Shown here: piece after piece, positions 27,244 through 36,812 of the stretch | Numbering within the stretch: the stretch's first letter is position 1 | How the letters are laid out: each line of letters starts with the position of its first letter | Assembly (NCBI RefSeq): GCF_000427805.1 | Contig: NZ_ATYS01000033.1 | Location: 1-61,379, forward strand | DNA length: 61,379 bases | Direction: 5' to 3' | From: Budvicia aquatica DSM 5075 = ATCC 35567 | GTDB lineage: Bacteria; Pseudomonadota; Gammaproteobacteria; Enterobacterales; Enterobacteriaceae | The notes under the pieces: generated by a model | The model's input: the letters and a program-made list of their open reading frames with translations, nothing else | Told to the model about the DNA's origin: nothing | The model's database searches: none | Made by a program: the position numbers and the translations under genes

Positions 27244-30200
27244 CTAGCCAACAAACTCTATCTTTGCCGGTAACGCCTGCCTTGCTGAGGATCCTACAAC
27301 CCAGTCGAGTAAAATGCCTTCACCTTCTCGGGTAGGATCGCTAAGGCCTAAATCATTCAGGTTAACGCCCTGAATTGCATTTGCTGCTAACGGCTGAGTC
27401 TTGCCGCCAATGGTATGAGCACGAGCACCAAGTTCATGGTGACCAAAGCCGTGTTCGATAGCTAGCGTTCCCGGTTTCACACCATCAACAACCAGCGCGA
27501 CAACCGCAAGGGTATTGCCCGGCGTGGTGATGTTAAATTGATCGCCGGTGGCGATGCCGAAACGCCGGGCATCATCCGGGTGGATATAGACCGGATTAAC
27601 CCCTTTAATCGCGTTCAGTAACGGTGATAGATGGGAGACTCCGCTGTGAATATTCGATTTAAAGCTGGTCAGCATAAACGGCCAGTCATGTTCAGTGTAA
27701 TACTGGCGCAGCGGTGTGCCATCGGCCAGACGTAATGGGTGCCACGTCGGGCAGCCGGTATATAACTGCCCGGACAGACTATTTCTGCTGGTGGCCAGCG
27801 TCTCATTCCAGATAGCCAGCGGCTTTTTCCAGCGGTGCTTCATCTTCTCGCCCTGATAACTTTCAGTGGCATCTTCAAAACGTCCGCCGCGACTGAGTAC
27901 AAAAGCGACTTTACGTAGCTCATCCGGGGCCAGCACTCTTTCCATTTCCGGTAATAGATGCTCAAGTCCGGAAAGCTGAATATCTTCTGCGCTGGCATCG
28001 GGTACACCACCGTCAATAAATGCCAGATTGGCCGCCGCCCGAAGATAGTAATCTTCTGCGCTATGAATCGGGTGCCAGTTGCCCTGTGAGTCTTGCAGCG
28101 CTTTGTCACCGAATCCGCTTAGCTTCAATTCCTTAGCAATATCAATAATGAAATTTTCCATATTGATACTGCGGCCATCGCTGGTTTTTTCATTCAGCGA
28201 AGGGACAACCGGCCAGCGCGCAGTCGTGGCTTTTGTCGGAACACCGTGCCACGGAGAAGCCATTCCCCAGCTTTCATAAGTCATGCTGTCAGGAACGATA
28301 TAGTCAGAAAGTGCGCCGGTCTCACTGATAAACGGATCTATCGTAATAATCAGAGGTAACTGCTTAGGATCCTTTAGCTTATCTCCGATCAGGCTGTTAA
28401 GTCCGGGAATGGCATACAGCGGGTTAGACATATGGTTAATCCACGCCTTGAGCCGGTAAGGATAACCATCGACGGCGGCCGTCAGTTGTTCAGTCATCAG
28501 TGGTTGAGAGAACGGATACCAAGGTGCTCGGCTTGGATATGGAGAGCGCCCGGCTGCCACTTTGCGTTTATATTCGCTGGTTTTTTCGTACTTAAACTTA
28601 TTCCGCGAGATAAACACGCCCTTAGGGGCGAGCTTGCCGGGAAACTGGACGAAGTTGTACTTCGGTCCTTTTCCGTCAGTTGCGTAACGCCCGGCCTTCG
28701 CCATAACGCCACCTTTCAGGTTGATATTCCCGATCAGCGCGTTGAGCATCAGAATCGCGTAGGCAGTATAGAATCCGTTGGTATGCATAGTGCCGCCATG
28801 GGTATCGACAGCGGCATGCGTACCAAAACTGGTGAAACGATCGGCCAGTGACGCAATCTGCTCAGCATCAATGCCACATTCCTGACTATAAGTGGCTAAA
28901 TCAAACCTAAAAGCCTCTTCTTTCAAGCGCTGGAGCGAAGACTTAACCTTTATCGGACCTGATGGCGTCTGAATCAAGGTATCAACAAATAACATTGCCG
29001 GGCCGGCTTGGCTATTCAGCCCCGGTTCACCGGTTAGCTGGTCAATAATAATATAGCCGTCATTGTCAGACAGCGGTTCACCGCTATAGGGTAAACCCAT
29101 TTCAGAAGCACGCAGGAAAGCACCGTTTCGCGGGTGCTGCTCATCGCTAATCACCAAATGAGTTGCGTTACTCCAATGGGCATTTCCGCTGGCCGTCATT
29201 GCAGACTCACCGGGCTGAGATAAGAATCCGGCGTTATAACGCTGGTTATCGATAATCCAGCGAATCATCCCCATAACCAGTGCAGAGTCGGTTCCCGGTA
29301 TGATGGGCAGCCAGTGGTTATTATTACCGGCAGACAGGCTTGAAGAGGCCGGAAGCGCAGGTGTAACCACCACATACTCAAAGTCAGGCCGGGTTCTGGC
29401 GCTGGCTAATTGACGCGCCTGGCGCTTGAACGGATTTCCGGCCTGCGCCGGTGACATGCCGATAAACAGGGCAAACTTAACGTTTTCCATATCGGGTTTA
29501 ACGTGAGAATACTTATCCAGATCGTTCATTATTGCGCCGGAACCGGCTCTGAATGAAAAACCACAGTATGCTCCGTGATTACTAAAGTTACGGGTACCAA
29601 AACTGTTAAAGGTAAAACGCTTGATAATATCGTCCCGGCCTTCATCGCTGGCGTTGGTCACCAATAGCTGATTGGCCTTCGGGCCATATTCGGGATTATC
29701 AGCATCGAGCAGGGTTTCAACGTCGCGAATGGCGCGCAGGCCGTCGACGTGTCCTTCACCAAACAGATCGCCGCCTTCAATAATCTCTTCCATTAACTGC
29801 TGATAGCTGATGGGCTGCCATTGGCCTTCGCCACGTTTACCAACCCGCTTCAGTGGCTGTGTGATTCTATAGGGGCTGTTTCGGGCTTCCAGCATGCTGT
29901 TACCGCGAGCACAGGCCGTTGATCGCCCATCGGTGGCTCCGTGGTCGCCGGTTAAAGACAGGTAAGCCTGTTTTACCGTGGTCTGAAACGGAATCTGATG
30001 TTCCTGAGACAGCGGATGATAGGGGTTCCCTGAGATTCGCAATATCTTGTTAGTTTGGTTATCGATTCTGACCCGCACCCCGCACAACGTCCAGCAGCCG
30101 AGACACATCGACGGGCTGACTCGTTGGTTCGGATTAACAATTAGCTGACCGGAACCTTTAACCTGATATTCAGGCTCAAGGGAATTACCAAAATGGGCAT

Positions 30201-30339
30201 GTTTAGGTTTCTCTCCGGATGAACCGGTAATCGCCCCTTCCAACAGATGCTTAGTGGTTGGCGCATAGCCGGCAACAAATGCAGAGGCTCCGCCAATAGC
30301 CAGACCCGCTTTTAATAACTGACGACGGTTTTTATTCAT
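27244..30339 (-). CDS. ttrA: Tetrathionate reductase catalytic subunit TtrA
   Basis: Molybdopterin (bis-MGD) subunit of tetrathionate reductase, reducing S4O6 2- to two thiosulfates in the periplasm. I chose ATG 30339 because the protein then begins MNKNRRQLLKAGLAIGGASA, a Tat signal; the frame is open 39 codons further up, but inside ttrC. This gives 1031 aa (Salmonella TtrA about 1020). The N-terminal 4Fe-4S/DMSO-reductase domain carries the Cys pattern CLGCWTLCGVRVRI and the later CARGNSM. It overlaps the end of ttrC by 8 bp. Last gene of ttrBCA. Confidence 0.95.
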   Translation of the reverse strand: MNKNRRQLLKAGLAIGGASAFVAGYAPTTKHLLEGAITGSSGEKPKHAHFGNSLEPEYQVKGSGQLIVNPNQRVSPSMCLGCWTLCGVRVRIDNQTNKILRISGNPYHPLSQEHQIPFQTTVKQAYLSLTGDHGATDGRSTACARGNSMLEARNSPYRITQPLKRVGKRGEGQWQPISYQQLMEEIIEGGDLFGEGHVDGLRAIRDVETLLDADNPEYGPKANQLLVTNASDEGRDDIIKRFTFNSFGTRNFSNHGAYCGFSFRAGSGAIMNDLDKYSHVKPDMENVKFALFIGMSPAQAGNPFKRQARQLASARTRPDFEYVVVTPALPASSSLSAGNNNHWLPIIPGTDSALVMGMIRWIIDNQRYNAGFLSQPGESAMTASGNAHWSNATHLVISDEQHPRNGAFLRASEMGLPYSGEPLSDNDGYIIIDQLTGEPGLNSQAGPAMLFVDTLIQTPSGPIKVKSSLQRLKEEAFRFDLATYSQECGIDAEQIASLADRFTSFGTHAAVDTHGGTMHTNGFYTAYAILMLNALIGNINLKGGVMAKAGRYATDGKGPKYNFVQFPGKLAPKGVFISRNKFKYEKTSEYKRKVAAGRSPYPSRAPWYPFSQPLMTEQLTAAVDGYPYRLKAWINHMSNPLYAIPGLNSLIGDKLKDPKQLPLIITIDPFISETGALSDYIVPDSMTYESWGMASPWHGVPTKATTARWPVVPSLNEKTSDGRSINMENFIIDIAKELKLSGFGDKALQDSQGNWHPIHSAEDYYLRAAANLAFIDGGVPDASAEDIQLSGLEHLLPEMERVLAPDELRKVAFVLSRGGRFEDATESYQGEKMKHRWKKPLAIWNETLATSRNSLSGQLYTGCPTWHPLRLADGTPLRQYYTEHDWPFMLTSFKSNIHSGVSHLSPLLNAIKGVNPVYIHPDDARRFGIATGDQFNITTPGNTLAVVALVVDGVKPGTLAIEHGFGHHELGARAHTIGGKTQPLAANAIQGVNLNDLGLSDPTREGEGILLDWVVGSSARQALPAKIEFVG

Positions 30340-31435
30340 GATTTCCACCCTGACTTGCCTGAGTAAATGATGACGAGCTATTGGTCCTATCCGTTGGTGC
30401 TGCAATTTCTGACGTGACGGCGGCCATTGCCAGCCAGAGCCCGGCCATGCCCACAATACCCAACACTCCGGCAGAGCCCCAATCTAACGGGTTAGGATAA
30501 ATTCCCGCGTCATAACGAGGGATAGTTTGAACGTCTAAAATAGTGACCCAGCGTAGGTACCAGCAGGCAGCAATGGAGAGCAGGCTCATAGCGGCCATTT
30601 GCCACAGTCCGCCGGAGAAGCGATAGTTGGCGAGCAGGCTGACGAGCAATAGCACCATGAGTAAACCGGTGCGCCATAGCCAAATGTCGTGATTTAACAG
30701 GCTCAGGCCCTGGCCGTTAACCAGCCAGAGCGGAAACAGCAGGCAGGCCAGCAGGGCGCTGAACGACAGGGTTTTACTGATAAAACGTATATCCTGTCGG
30801 GCCACGTTTTTGACCGGTAACAGCAACAGCAGTAACAGCGTTAAACCCCCGGTACCCAGAAAGGCCGAAACAAACCAAATCAGCGGAGAGGTGAACTGAT
30901 TCCACAGCGGGCGGCTGCGGATCACCGCAACTTCAGAACCGGTATAAAGCGCAATGCTCAGCCCGGATAGCAGCGTCAGCAATGAAATGATTTTTAACGC
31001 ACCGTTGGATATTTCCCAGTTGCCCAATGTCAGGCGGCTAAGTAAGCGAGCCAATGATGACGGACTGATGGCTAACCGACGCAGGTCCGAACGTAAATAG
31101 AGCCATGCGGTGACAACGGCAAGCATAGAAAACAGCGGCAGCAAAAGGGCTCCGCGTGACATCCACGACCAAGGGGTCAGGTAAGCAAAGAAATGCCATG
31201 CCCGGCCCGGTTGATGAAGCTCAGCGGTCAGGGCCAACGGGCCGACCATGGCTGAAATCGCCAATACCAAGGCCAGAGCGGTACGCAACTGATGGCTGGT
31301 ACGGTGGTTGAAAAACAGTGCCAGCGCAAACAGTACGGCTGCTCCGTAAGCTGAACCGATATAGAAGAAATATTGAACGGCCCAAGGCAGCCACGCCACT
31401 TGCTGTGCGGGAACTAATACTTCAGTAATGGTCAT
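30332..31435 (-). CDS. ttrC: Tetrathionate reductase membrane subunit TtrC
   Basis: NrfD-family integral membrane quinol dehydrogenase subunit, 367 aa, with about nine hydrophobic helices. It anchors TtrAB and oxidises quinol. The N-terminal region PWAVQYFFYIGSAYGAAVLF and the segment PLALTAELHQPGRAWHFFAY are typical of NrfD-like subunits. It overlaps ttrB by 4 bp at its start and ttrA by 8 bp at its end, so expression of the three is coupled. It is slightly longer at the C terminus than the Salmonella protein (about 340). Confidence 0.94.
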   Translation of the reverse strand: MTITEVLVPAQQVAWLPWAVQYFFYIGSAYGAAVLFALALFFNHRTSHQLRTALALVLAISAMVGPLALTAELHQPGRAWHFFAYLTPWSWMSRGALLLPLFSMLAVVTAWLYLRSDLRRLAISPSSLARLLSRLTLGNWEISNGALKIISLLTLLSGLSIALYTGSEVAVIRSRPLWNQFTSPLIWFVSAFLGTGGLTLLLLLLLPVKNVARQDIRFISKTLSFSALLACLLFPLWLVNGQGLSLLNHDIWLWRTGLLMVLLLVSLLANYRFSGGLWQMAAMSLLSIAACWYLRWVTILDVQTIPRYDAGIYPNPLDWGSAGVLGIVGMAGLWLAMAAVTSEIAAPTDRTNSSSSFTQASQGGNHE

Positions 31436-32196
31436 ATATTTTCTCCTAATACATCATAGACAACCGCATTGCCCTGAATTTTGGAGGTGAACTCCTCGGT
31501 CATACCGATATAAAACACCTGAGGCTTAGTTTTCGCTTCGGGCTTAAGTACGTTGATATCGCTGGCATTTTCTTTCAGCAGGCGGTTTATCTCACTGGCT
31601 GAATCATTGAGATCGCCAATCACTCTGGCGCCCCCGACGCAGGTTTCAACGCAGGCTGGCAAGAGCCCGGTTTCTAATCGGTGGGCGCAAAAAGTGCATT
31701 TATCTGCAGTCAGGGTTTGTTCATTGATAAAGCGGGCATCGTAAGGGCAAGCCTGAACGCAGTAAGCACAGCCGACACAGCGCTGATTATCGACCATCAC
31801 AATGCCGTCTTCACGCTGATAGGTGGCTTGAACCGGGCATACCGGAATACAGGGGGCATCGTCACAGTGGTTACACAGCCGCGGTAGCATAAAAGCCTTA
31901 ACCTCTGCGGGGGTGTCTGTGTTTTCATTGAGAGTGACCTGATACTGTTTGACGGTCGTTCTGAACTGGCCGAGCGGAGGCTGATTCTCAATGGCACAAC
32001 CGACAGTACATGCCTGACAACCAACGCATTTTCGTAGATCGATGACCATGGCATAGCGCTTTCCGCTCATGCCCTGACGAGGGTTCCCAGTTGCTGAAGG
32101 TAAGGTTGTTGAAGCTGCCTGAACGCCGGGGAGCAGCGCTGCGCCGGCGGTGAGTAGCCCGATACCTGATAACAACCTGCGTTTATTTTTATCCAT
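31432..32196 (-). CDS. ttrB: Tetrathionate reductase iron-sulfur subunit TtrB
   Basis: Periplasmic electron-transfer subunit with four [4Fe-4S] clusters, 254 aa. The N terminus KNKRRLLSGIGLLTAGAALL is a Tat-type signal. Cysteine clusters are seen in CVGCQACTVGC, CNHCDDAPCIPVCPV, CVGCAYCVQACPYD and CTFCAHR...CVETC. It is the first gene of ttrBCA and is divergent from ttrS. An FNR-like box lies upstream. Confidence 0.95.
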   Translation of the reverse strand: MDKNKRRLLSGIGLLTAGAALLPGVQAASTTLPSATGNPRQGMSGKRYAMVIDLRKCVGCQACTVGCAIENQPPLGQFRTTVKQYQVTLNENTDTPAEVKAFMLPRLCNHCDDAPCIPVCPVQATYQREDGIVMVDNQRCVGCAYCVQACPYDARFINEQTLTADKCTFCAHRLETGLLPACVETCVGGARVIGDLNDSASEINRLLKENASDINVLKPEAKTKPQVFYIGMTEEFTSKIQGNAVVYDVLGENI

Positions 32197-32302
32197 AATA
32201 GTGTCCGGTTAGCTTATCGTGAGCGTGATGGTTAGAATGAGCCCATTGTTATCAGGCCCTGATTTTTCGGCTATTGTGGTTTTCCACATGTCCCGGTCTT
32301 TA

Positions 32303-32316
32303 TTGATCTAGAACAA
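32303..32316. promoter_or_regulatory. Candidate FNR box in the ttrB/ttrS divergent promoter
   Basis: TTGAT-CTAG-AACAA matches 9 of 10 defined positions of the FNR consensus TTGAT-N4-ATCAA. It lies about 105-120 bp from the ttrB start. A CACAAT -10-like hexamer (minus strand, about 32273-32278) would put a start near -41.5 from the box centre, the classic class II spacing. Salmonella ttrBCA is known to need the FNR homologue OxrA plus TtrSR. Confidence 0.6.
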
Positions 32317-32404
32317 AGGAAACGGGCGGAATTTTTTCAGTGATGTGAGGTGAAAGAGGTTAATCTGTCACCTGAAAACTAACGGTTTTGGCGATGGGGG
32401 CTGT

Positions 32405-34228
32405 GTGGCTGGTTATATCAAAAGTATTTGCTTGATACTGTTGCTGTATGGTGCAAATCCGGTATTTGCTGCAGAAGCAGATCCTGAACAGCCGTCCGAT
32501 CGCCAAATTCAAATCGTAGACGTTGGCATTCTGGCGACCCGTGGTGAGATGGCCGCTATTGCTCGTTGGCAACCGCTAATGGATTGGCTGGATTCACGTA
32601 TTCCTCAAACTCGCTTTCAACTTCATCCCTATTCGCTGGACCAAATGGCGACAGCGGTTAAAACCCAGTCGGTCGACTTTATTATTACTAACCCGGGGCA
32701 GTCAGTTCAGCTAGGGCGACAGTATTCCTTGTCATGGCTGGCGACGCTAAGAAGCCCGCATCAGGGGGGAACCGGATTGGCGATCGGTTCGGCTTTTGTG
32801 GTTCGGGCTACTTCACCTTATCAACATATTCAGGATCTTAAAGGACGCCCGGTAGCGGCGGTATCTGAAATGGCTTTCGGTGGTTATCTGACGCTAAAAA
32901 GAGAGATGCAACAGGCGGGTATCGATCCGACCGGCTTCTTTTCAGCGGTTGATTTTTCCGGCTTCCCGCTAGATGCCATTATTTATAAATTACGTGATGG
33001 CGGCGTTGAGGGCGCGATACTGCCGGTCTGCCAGCTTGAGGATATGGTCAGAGACGGCTTGATTGCGCAACAGGATTTTCGGGTGTTGAATAATCAGGCA
33101 CCGCAAGGCTTTGGCTGCCAGACCTCCACCCGGCTGTATCCTAACTGGTCATTTGCCAAAACCGGCAAAGCGCCTGAAGCGTTAGCTAAACAGGTTTCCA
33201 GAGCTTTGCTTGCGCTACCTGAGGACCATCCGGCGGCTAAAGCGGCGGACTCACTCGGCTGGACTACGCCGATTAGTCAGCTAGTGATTGATAAGCTGTA
33301 TCAGGATCTGGATTTGCACCCTTGGCAAAACCCATGGTGGAAAGAGGCGTTGGTGTGGCTAAAGGTCAATCAGCAATGGGGATGGCTGCTGGTTATTTTG
33401 ATTGTGGTACTCAACGCTTATCACTTTTTACTGGAATATCGATTTAATCAAAATCAGAAGCGGCTGCTGAAAACGCAAAGTGAACTGAATGAAAAAATTG
33501 CCATGCTGGAGCATGCGCAGCGCGTGGCAATTGTCGGTGAGCTGGGGGCCAGTATTGCCCATGAAATAAGTCAGCCGCTGGCTGCCATTCAAAACTACAG
33601 TCACGGCGGTCTGGTACGTATCCAAAAAGGTCATTCTGCCGCAGATCTACAGCCGGTATTAGAGAATATAAAACATCAGGTTACCCGAGCGAGTGAGATT
33701 GTTCAGCGCTTGCGAGGGCTTATTAATAAGCGGGCAACGGTCAAAGTACTGAGTGATATTCCGGCAATCGTTAATGACACATTATTACTGCTAAAGCATG
33801 AGTCAGAGAGGCGGCGAGTCAAGATGGTCTTTTCCGTTGAGGGCCAGCCGCGGCTTATTCTGGTTGATCCCGTTGGTTTTCAGCAACTGATTCTGAATAT
33901 CGTAAAAAATGGCATGGATGCCTGTACTGCTGAGAACGCAAGGCGACCACTTATTGAGATTCAGTTAGCCTTTAGGGCAAAAGATATTGTGGTTCGGGTG
34001 GCTGACAATGGGAAAGGGTTAGATGCACCGGCCGATACCTTACAAAGTGCCTTCTATTCGACCAAAGACGATGGCTTAGGGCTCGGGCTGGCAATTTGTA
34101 CCGATGTGGTAAAAAGCCACCACGGCGTGCTGACCATGAATAACCGAGACACCGGTGGCTGCATAGTTGAAATATTATTGCCTGCGAATGACGCTGATGA
34201 ACAGCGGGAACAGGGTAAAACGACCTAA
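32405..34228 (+). CDS. ttrS: Tetrathionate sensor histidine kinase TtrS
   Basis: Membrane sensor kinase of 607 aa (Salmonella TtrS about 592). It begins at GTG 32405 with a signal peptide (ICLILLLYGANPVFA). It has a periplasmic PhnD-like binding domain (about 35-300), one transmembrane helix near residues 325-345 (WGWLLVILIVVLNAYHF), a HisKA box with His386 in IAHEISQPLAAI, and a HATPase domain with N and G boxes (NIVKNGMDAC, DGLGLGLAIC). It senses tetrathionate and phosphorylates TtrR. Divergent from ttrB, with ttrR 9 bp downstream. Confidence 0.94.
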   Translation: MAGYIKSICLILLLYGANPVFAAEADPEQPSDRQIQIVDVGILATRGEMAAIARWQPLMDWLDSRIPQTRFQLHPYSLDQMATAVKTQSVDFIITNPGQSVQLGRQYSLSWLATLRSPHQGGTGLAIGSAFVVRATSPYQHIQDLKGRPVAAVSEMAFGGYLTLKREMQQAGIDPTGFFSAVDFSGFPLDAIIYKLRDGGVEGAILPVCQLEDMVRDGLIAQQDFRVLNNQAPQGFGCQTSTRLYPNWSFAKTGKAPEALAKQVSRALLALPEDHPAAKAADSLGWTTPISQLVIDKLYQDLDLHPWQNPWWKEALVWLKVNQQWGWLLVILIVVLNAYHFLLEYRFNQNQKRLLKTQSELNEKIAMLEHAQRVAIVGELGASIAHEISQPLAAIQNYSHGGLVRIQKGHSAADLQPVLENIKHQVTRASEIVQRLRGLINKRATVKVLSDIPAIVNDTLLLLKHESERRRVKMVFSVEGQPRLILVDPVGFQQLILNIVKNGMDACTAENARRPLIEIQLAFRAKDIVVRVADNGKGLDAPADTLQSAFYSTKDDGLGLGLAICTDVVKSHHGVLTMNNRDTGGCIVEILLPANDADEQREQGKTT

Positions 34229-34237
34229 GAGGCCGCG

Positions 34238-34837
34238 ATGAAAGATATCCATATTCACGTTGTAGATGACGACGACTCGGTACGCAATTCCCTGCAGTTT
34301 ATGCTGGAGAGCTATGATTTTCCGGTGGTGGTTTACCACAGCGGAGACGATTTTTTACAGCGTGCCGATATTTCTCAGGCGGGCTGCGTCATTCTGGACA
34401 GCAACATGCCGGGCCTAAGCGGCCAACAGGTTCATCTTATTCTGAATGAAAAGAATAGTCCGCTAAGCGTGGTGTATCTGACCGGCCAGGGAGATGTTCC
34501 TATGGCCGTTGATGCCTTTAAAAAAGGGGCGATCGACTTCTTCCAAAAGCCGGTTAATGGTGATGCATTGGCAGAGACGTTGAACGTCGCTTTACGCTTA
34601 TCCGCTCAGCGAAAACAGTTGGTTGAATACCAGTTGCTGTACGCTCAACTGACCGACAGAGAGAAGTCTCTGTTTGCATTAGTGGCTGAGGGATATAAAA
34701 ACCAACAAATCTCAGAAACTCTCCACATAGCGGTAAGAACGGTCGAGGTTCATCGCTCTAATTTGATGAGAAAATTGGGCGTAAAGTCATTGGCGGAATT
34801 AGTTTCGGCCTATGCGTTTCTGATTGAGAAAGTGTAG
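34238..34837 (+). CDS. ttrR: Tetrathionate response regulator TtrR
   Basis: FixJ/NarL-type response regulator of 199 aa. The receiver domain shows the acidic pair in VVDDDDSVR, the phosphoacceptor Asp54 in VILDSNMPG and Lys in FFQKPVN. The C-terminal LuxR-type HTH reads LTDREKSLFALVAEGYKNQQ and VEVHRSNLMRKLGV. It activates ttrBCA when tetrathionate is present and oxygen is absent (known from Salmonella). Co-transcribed with ttrS. Confidence 0.95.
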   Translation: MKDIHIHVVDDDDSVRNSLQFMLESYDFPVVVYHSGDDFLQRADISQAGCVILDSNMPGLSGQQVHLILNEKNSPLSVVYLTGQGDVPMAVDAFKKGAIDFFQKPVNGDALAETLNVALRLSAQRKQLVEYQLLYAQLTDREKSLFALVAEGYKNQQISETLHIAVRTVEVHRSNLMRKLGVKSLAELVSAYAFLIEKV

Positions 34838-35163
34838 TGTTATCATTCAGGATGATAAGATGAATGTATATCACCGCATTGGATTCAGTTATTTGGGTAT
34901 AGCCAGTGTAGATATATCCAATGTTAATTTGTTTATTCGTGCTAATAATATTTCGAATCTATAACACGGGTCAAAAAACATAAAGTCTCTTAAATTATCG
35001 ATAGATGAAGATTTTATGACTAGTGTATACTCGGATAACGATATGCTTACTTTATATCCGACATACTTCAAGCGACAGGTGCGTTAGCTGTGTTCTCCCT
35101 TTTGGGCCTGAGCTGCACCTCGAATTATTTTGGGTATATATGATGTTTGGGAAGGAGGCTTAA
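34838..35163. other. AT-rich intergenic region after ttrR
   Basis: A 326-bp gap. It begins with a short hairpin TTATCAT / ATGATAA at 34840-34858, which could end the ttrSR transcript although no U run follows. It ends with a strong RBS (GGAAGGAGG) for the next gene. A 60-codon minus-strand frame here looks random. Confidence 0.5.
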
Positions 35164-35493
35164 ATGACCAATAATAATGAAGTTGCTCAGCGTCAGAAAA
35201 TGACAAAAGGCGGAGTTATTACTCAGGAAATATTAGATGCGTTAGCCGAACAGTGTGCGATGAAATATGCTGAGGTTAAAGATCAGGTCTCCATCAGCGA
35301 TAATATTAGCGATGAAACGCTCCGTAAAATTGGACCGACAACAAATGATATCGCCGCGCTGTGTGTGATTAACGTTTATCAGGCTCGCTATTATTTGCTC
35401 AAGCTGATGGAAGAAGGATTAGTACTGAAAACCGGCGTTAAAAAAGGCTACCCGCTGCACTGGTGGCTGATTGGCGCTGAGAAAACTCAATAA
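35164..35493 (+). CDS. Small winged-helix DNA-binding protein (FaeA/PapI-like)
   Basis: 109-aa predicted DNA-binding protein. The C-terminal half (TTNDIAALCVINVYQARYYL, LMEEGLVLK) has the layout of a winged helix as in FaeA/PapI-type or MarR-like small regulators. The N-terminal 50 residues are charged and may be a dimerisation or effector part. It has one of the strongest ribosome binding sites in the window (GGAAGGAGG) and stands alone between ttrR and the ParB-fold gene. The target is unknown. The family assignment is my reading of the fold pattern and is not certain. Confidence 0.7.
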   Translation: MTNNNEVAQRQKMTKGGVITQEILDALAEQCAMKYAEVKDQVSISDNISDETLRKIGPTTNDIAALCVINVYQARYYLLKLMEEGLVLKTGVKKGYPLHWWLIGAEKTQ

Positions 35494-35763
35494 TTTCACC
35501 GTCGCTTGCTGAAACAGACCTTAATTCATAAGTTAGCTTTCTTTACGATCAGATGTTTATTTTGAGCGGCTTATGAATAGGTTTGTTTCCTGCATTAACT
35601 CCGTTCTGAAGCTAGGCTTACGTCTGTAGGTTTAAGTCACTGTAGTTCTGCTCTCCTGGCTTTATTCAATATGTTTTTATCCTTAGGCCGCGTCTGGTGT
35701 CTATAGTTAATGCATCTGCTGTACCATCCGGGAGTTACCGCTATGTCTGTTCAGGAGCTTACA

Positions 35764-36810
35764 ATGTATTTAAACACCCTTGATATATATCAGACCGATC
35801 TGGCGCAAATCAGACCGGTGAGTCGATTAGTTTCAACGGCTGTTTTCCTGTTCTCCGGGCTAATGCTTTGCTCTGCTAACGCTTCTGCCGTTCAGCCGGT
35901 TACGCCAGATTACTCATCGGCTAAGCCCGGTGATGTTATTCAGATTAAACTCAGTGAGCTATATCCGACTCAAATGGCGGTGGGTAAACTTCAGATTGAC
36001 GGTGATTTAGCCGATTATGCCAGCGATCCTGAAAGTTTATTTAATGACTTATGTAAAGTGCAGGGTGCAGGGAAATTGGCTAAAAGTGATGCAACATCAA
36101 CGCCGAAAAATCCTGCGACCTATAGCTGTACTTTGGCCGTCGGCACTAAAAAAGCGGATATGAATACGGTCGATGTCGGTCCGGAAGGAAAGCTTTATTT
36201 AACCGATGGTCACCATGCTTTTAATAGCTTCTGGGAAGTGCCGGATGGTGGCGGTGATGTCACTTTAAGCGTATTGATTGGTGAGAACCTCAGCCGGGAT
36301 AGCAGTGGAAAACCGCTGACCCAGTCGCAGTTTGAACAGAAAATGGCTGAGCTCAAGCACTTTTTACCCATTGATGCCAAGGGAAACCCGATTACATTTT
36401 CTCAACTGCCTGACTCCTTGGGGCTAAGCAAATTTCAAGACGATCCGTTGCGTTCAATGCTCTATTATCTGCGCGGAGTGTCGTATGACAAGTCAGATAA
36501 GAATCTCAATCCAGAAACCGGCAAGCCTTATCCGGAAGTGCCTTTTCTTGAGTTCTACTGGGGGCAGCTATTAAGTAGCAAGATGGATCTTACCGCCTAT
36601 AACCTGCATCAACAGGATGATTATATTCGGGCGTTGAAAGATGCCGCCGCTCTGATGGTCGGCTTACCTAAGCAACAGTTGATTGGCAATTCTGGTCAAA
36701 CCGCGGCTGCGCTTGGGCAGATGAGTCGCGTCGATAAAAAGCGTTTAAAGAAGCTGGCTAAGCCGGGCTCTAAGTTGGCTAAGGCGCTGGCGTATCAGGC
36801 CAGCCATTAA
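35764..36810 (+). CDS. Exported ParB/Srx-fold (ParBc_2-like) protein
   Basis: Putative ParB-like protein with an export signal. The mature part starts with GDVIQIKLSELYPTQMAVGK and carries the ParB/sulfiredoxin-like segment GKLYLTDGHHAFNSFWE, the family's nucleotide-site region. I prefer ATG 35764 (AGGAG six bases upstream), giving 348 aa. ATG 35743, with GGGAG, is possible, and an upstream frame reaches 35710. The hydrophobic segment VSTAVFLFSGLMLCSANASA ends in an AxA cleavage site, so the protein is probably periplasmic. Function unknown. The C terminus is Lys/Ala rich. Confidence 0.8.
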   Translation: MYLNTLDIYQTDLAQIRPVSRLVSTAVFLFSGLMLCSANASAVQPVTPDYSSAKPGDVIQIKLSELYPTQMAVGKLQIDGDLADYASDPESLFNDLCKVQGAGKLAKSDATSTPKNPATYSCTLAVGTKKADMNTVDVGPEGKLYLTDGHHAFNSFWEVPDGGGDVTLSVLIGENLSRDSSGKPLTQSQFEQKMAELKHFLPIDAKGNPITFSQLPDSLGLSKFQDDPLRSMLYYLRGVSYDKSDKNLNPETGKPYPEVPFLEFYWGQLLSSKMDLTAYNLHQQDDYIRALKDAAALMVGLPKQQLIGNSGQTAAALGQMSRVDKKRLKKLAKPGSKLAKALAYQASH

Positions 36811-36812
36811 AT

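Noticed and set aside
34889-35071. 60-codon minus-strand frame after ttrR
   Set aside because: AT-rich region, no RBS, no recognisable pattern; likely random.
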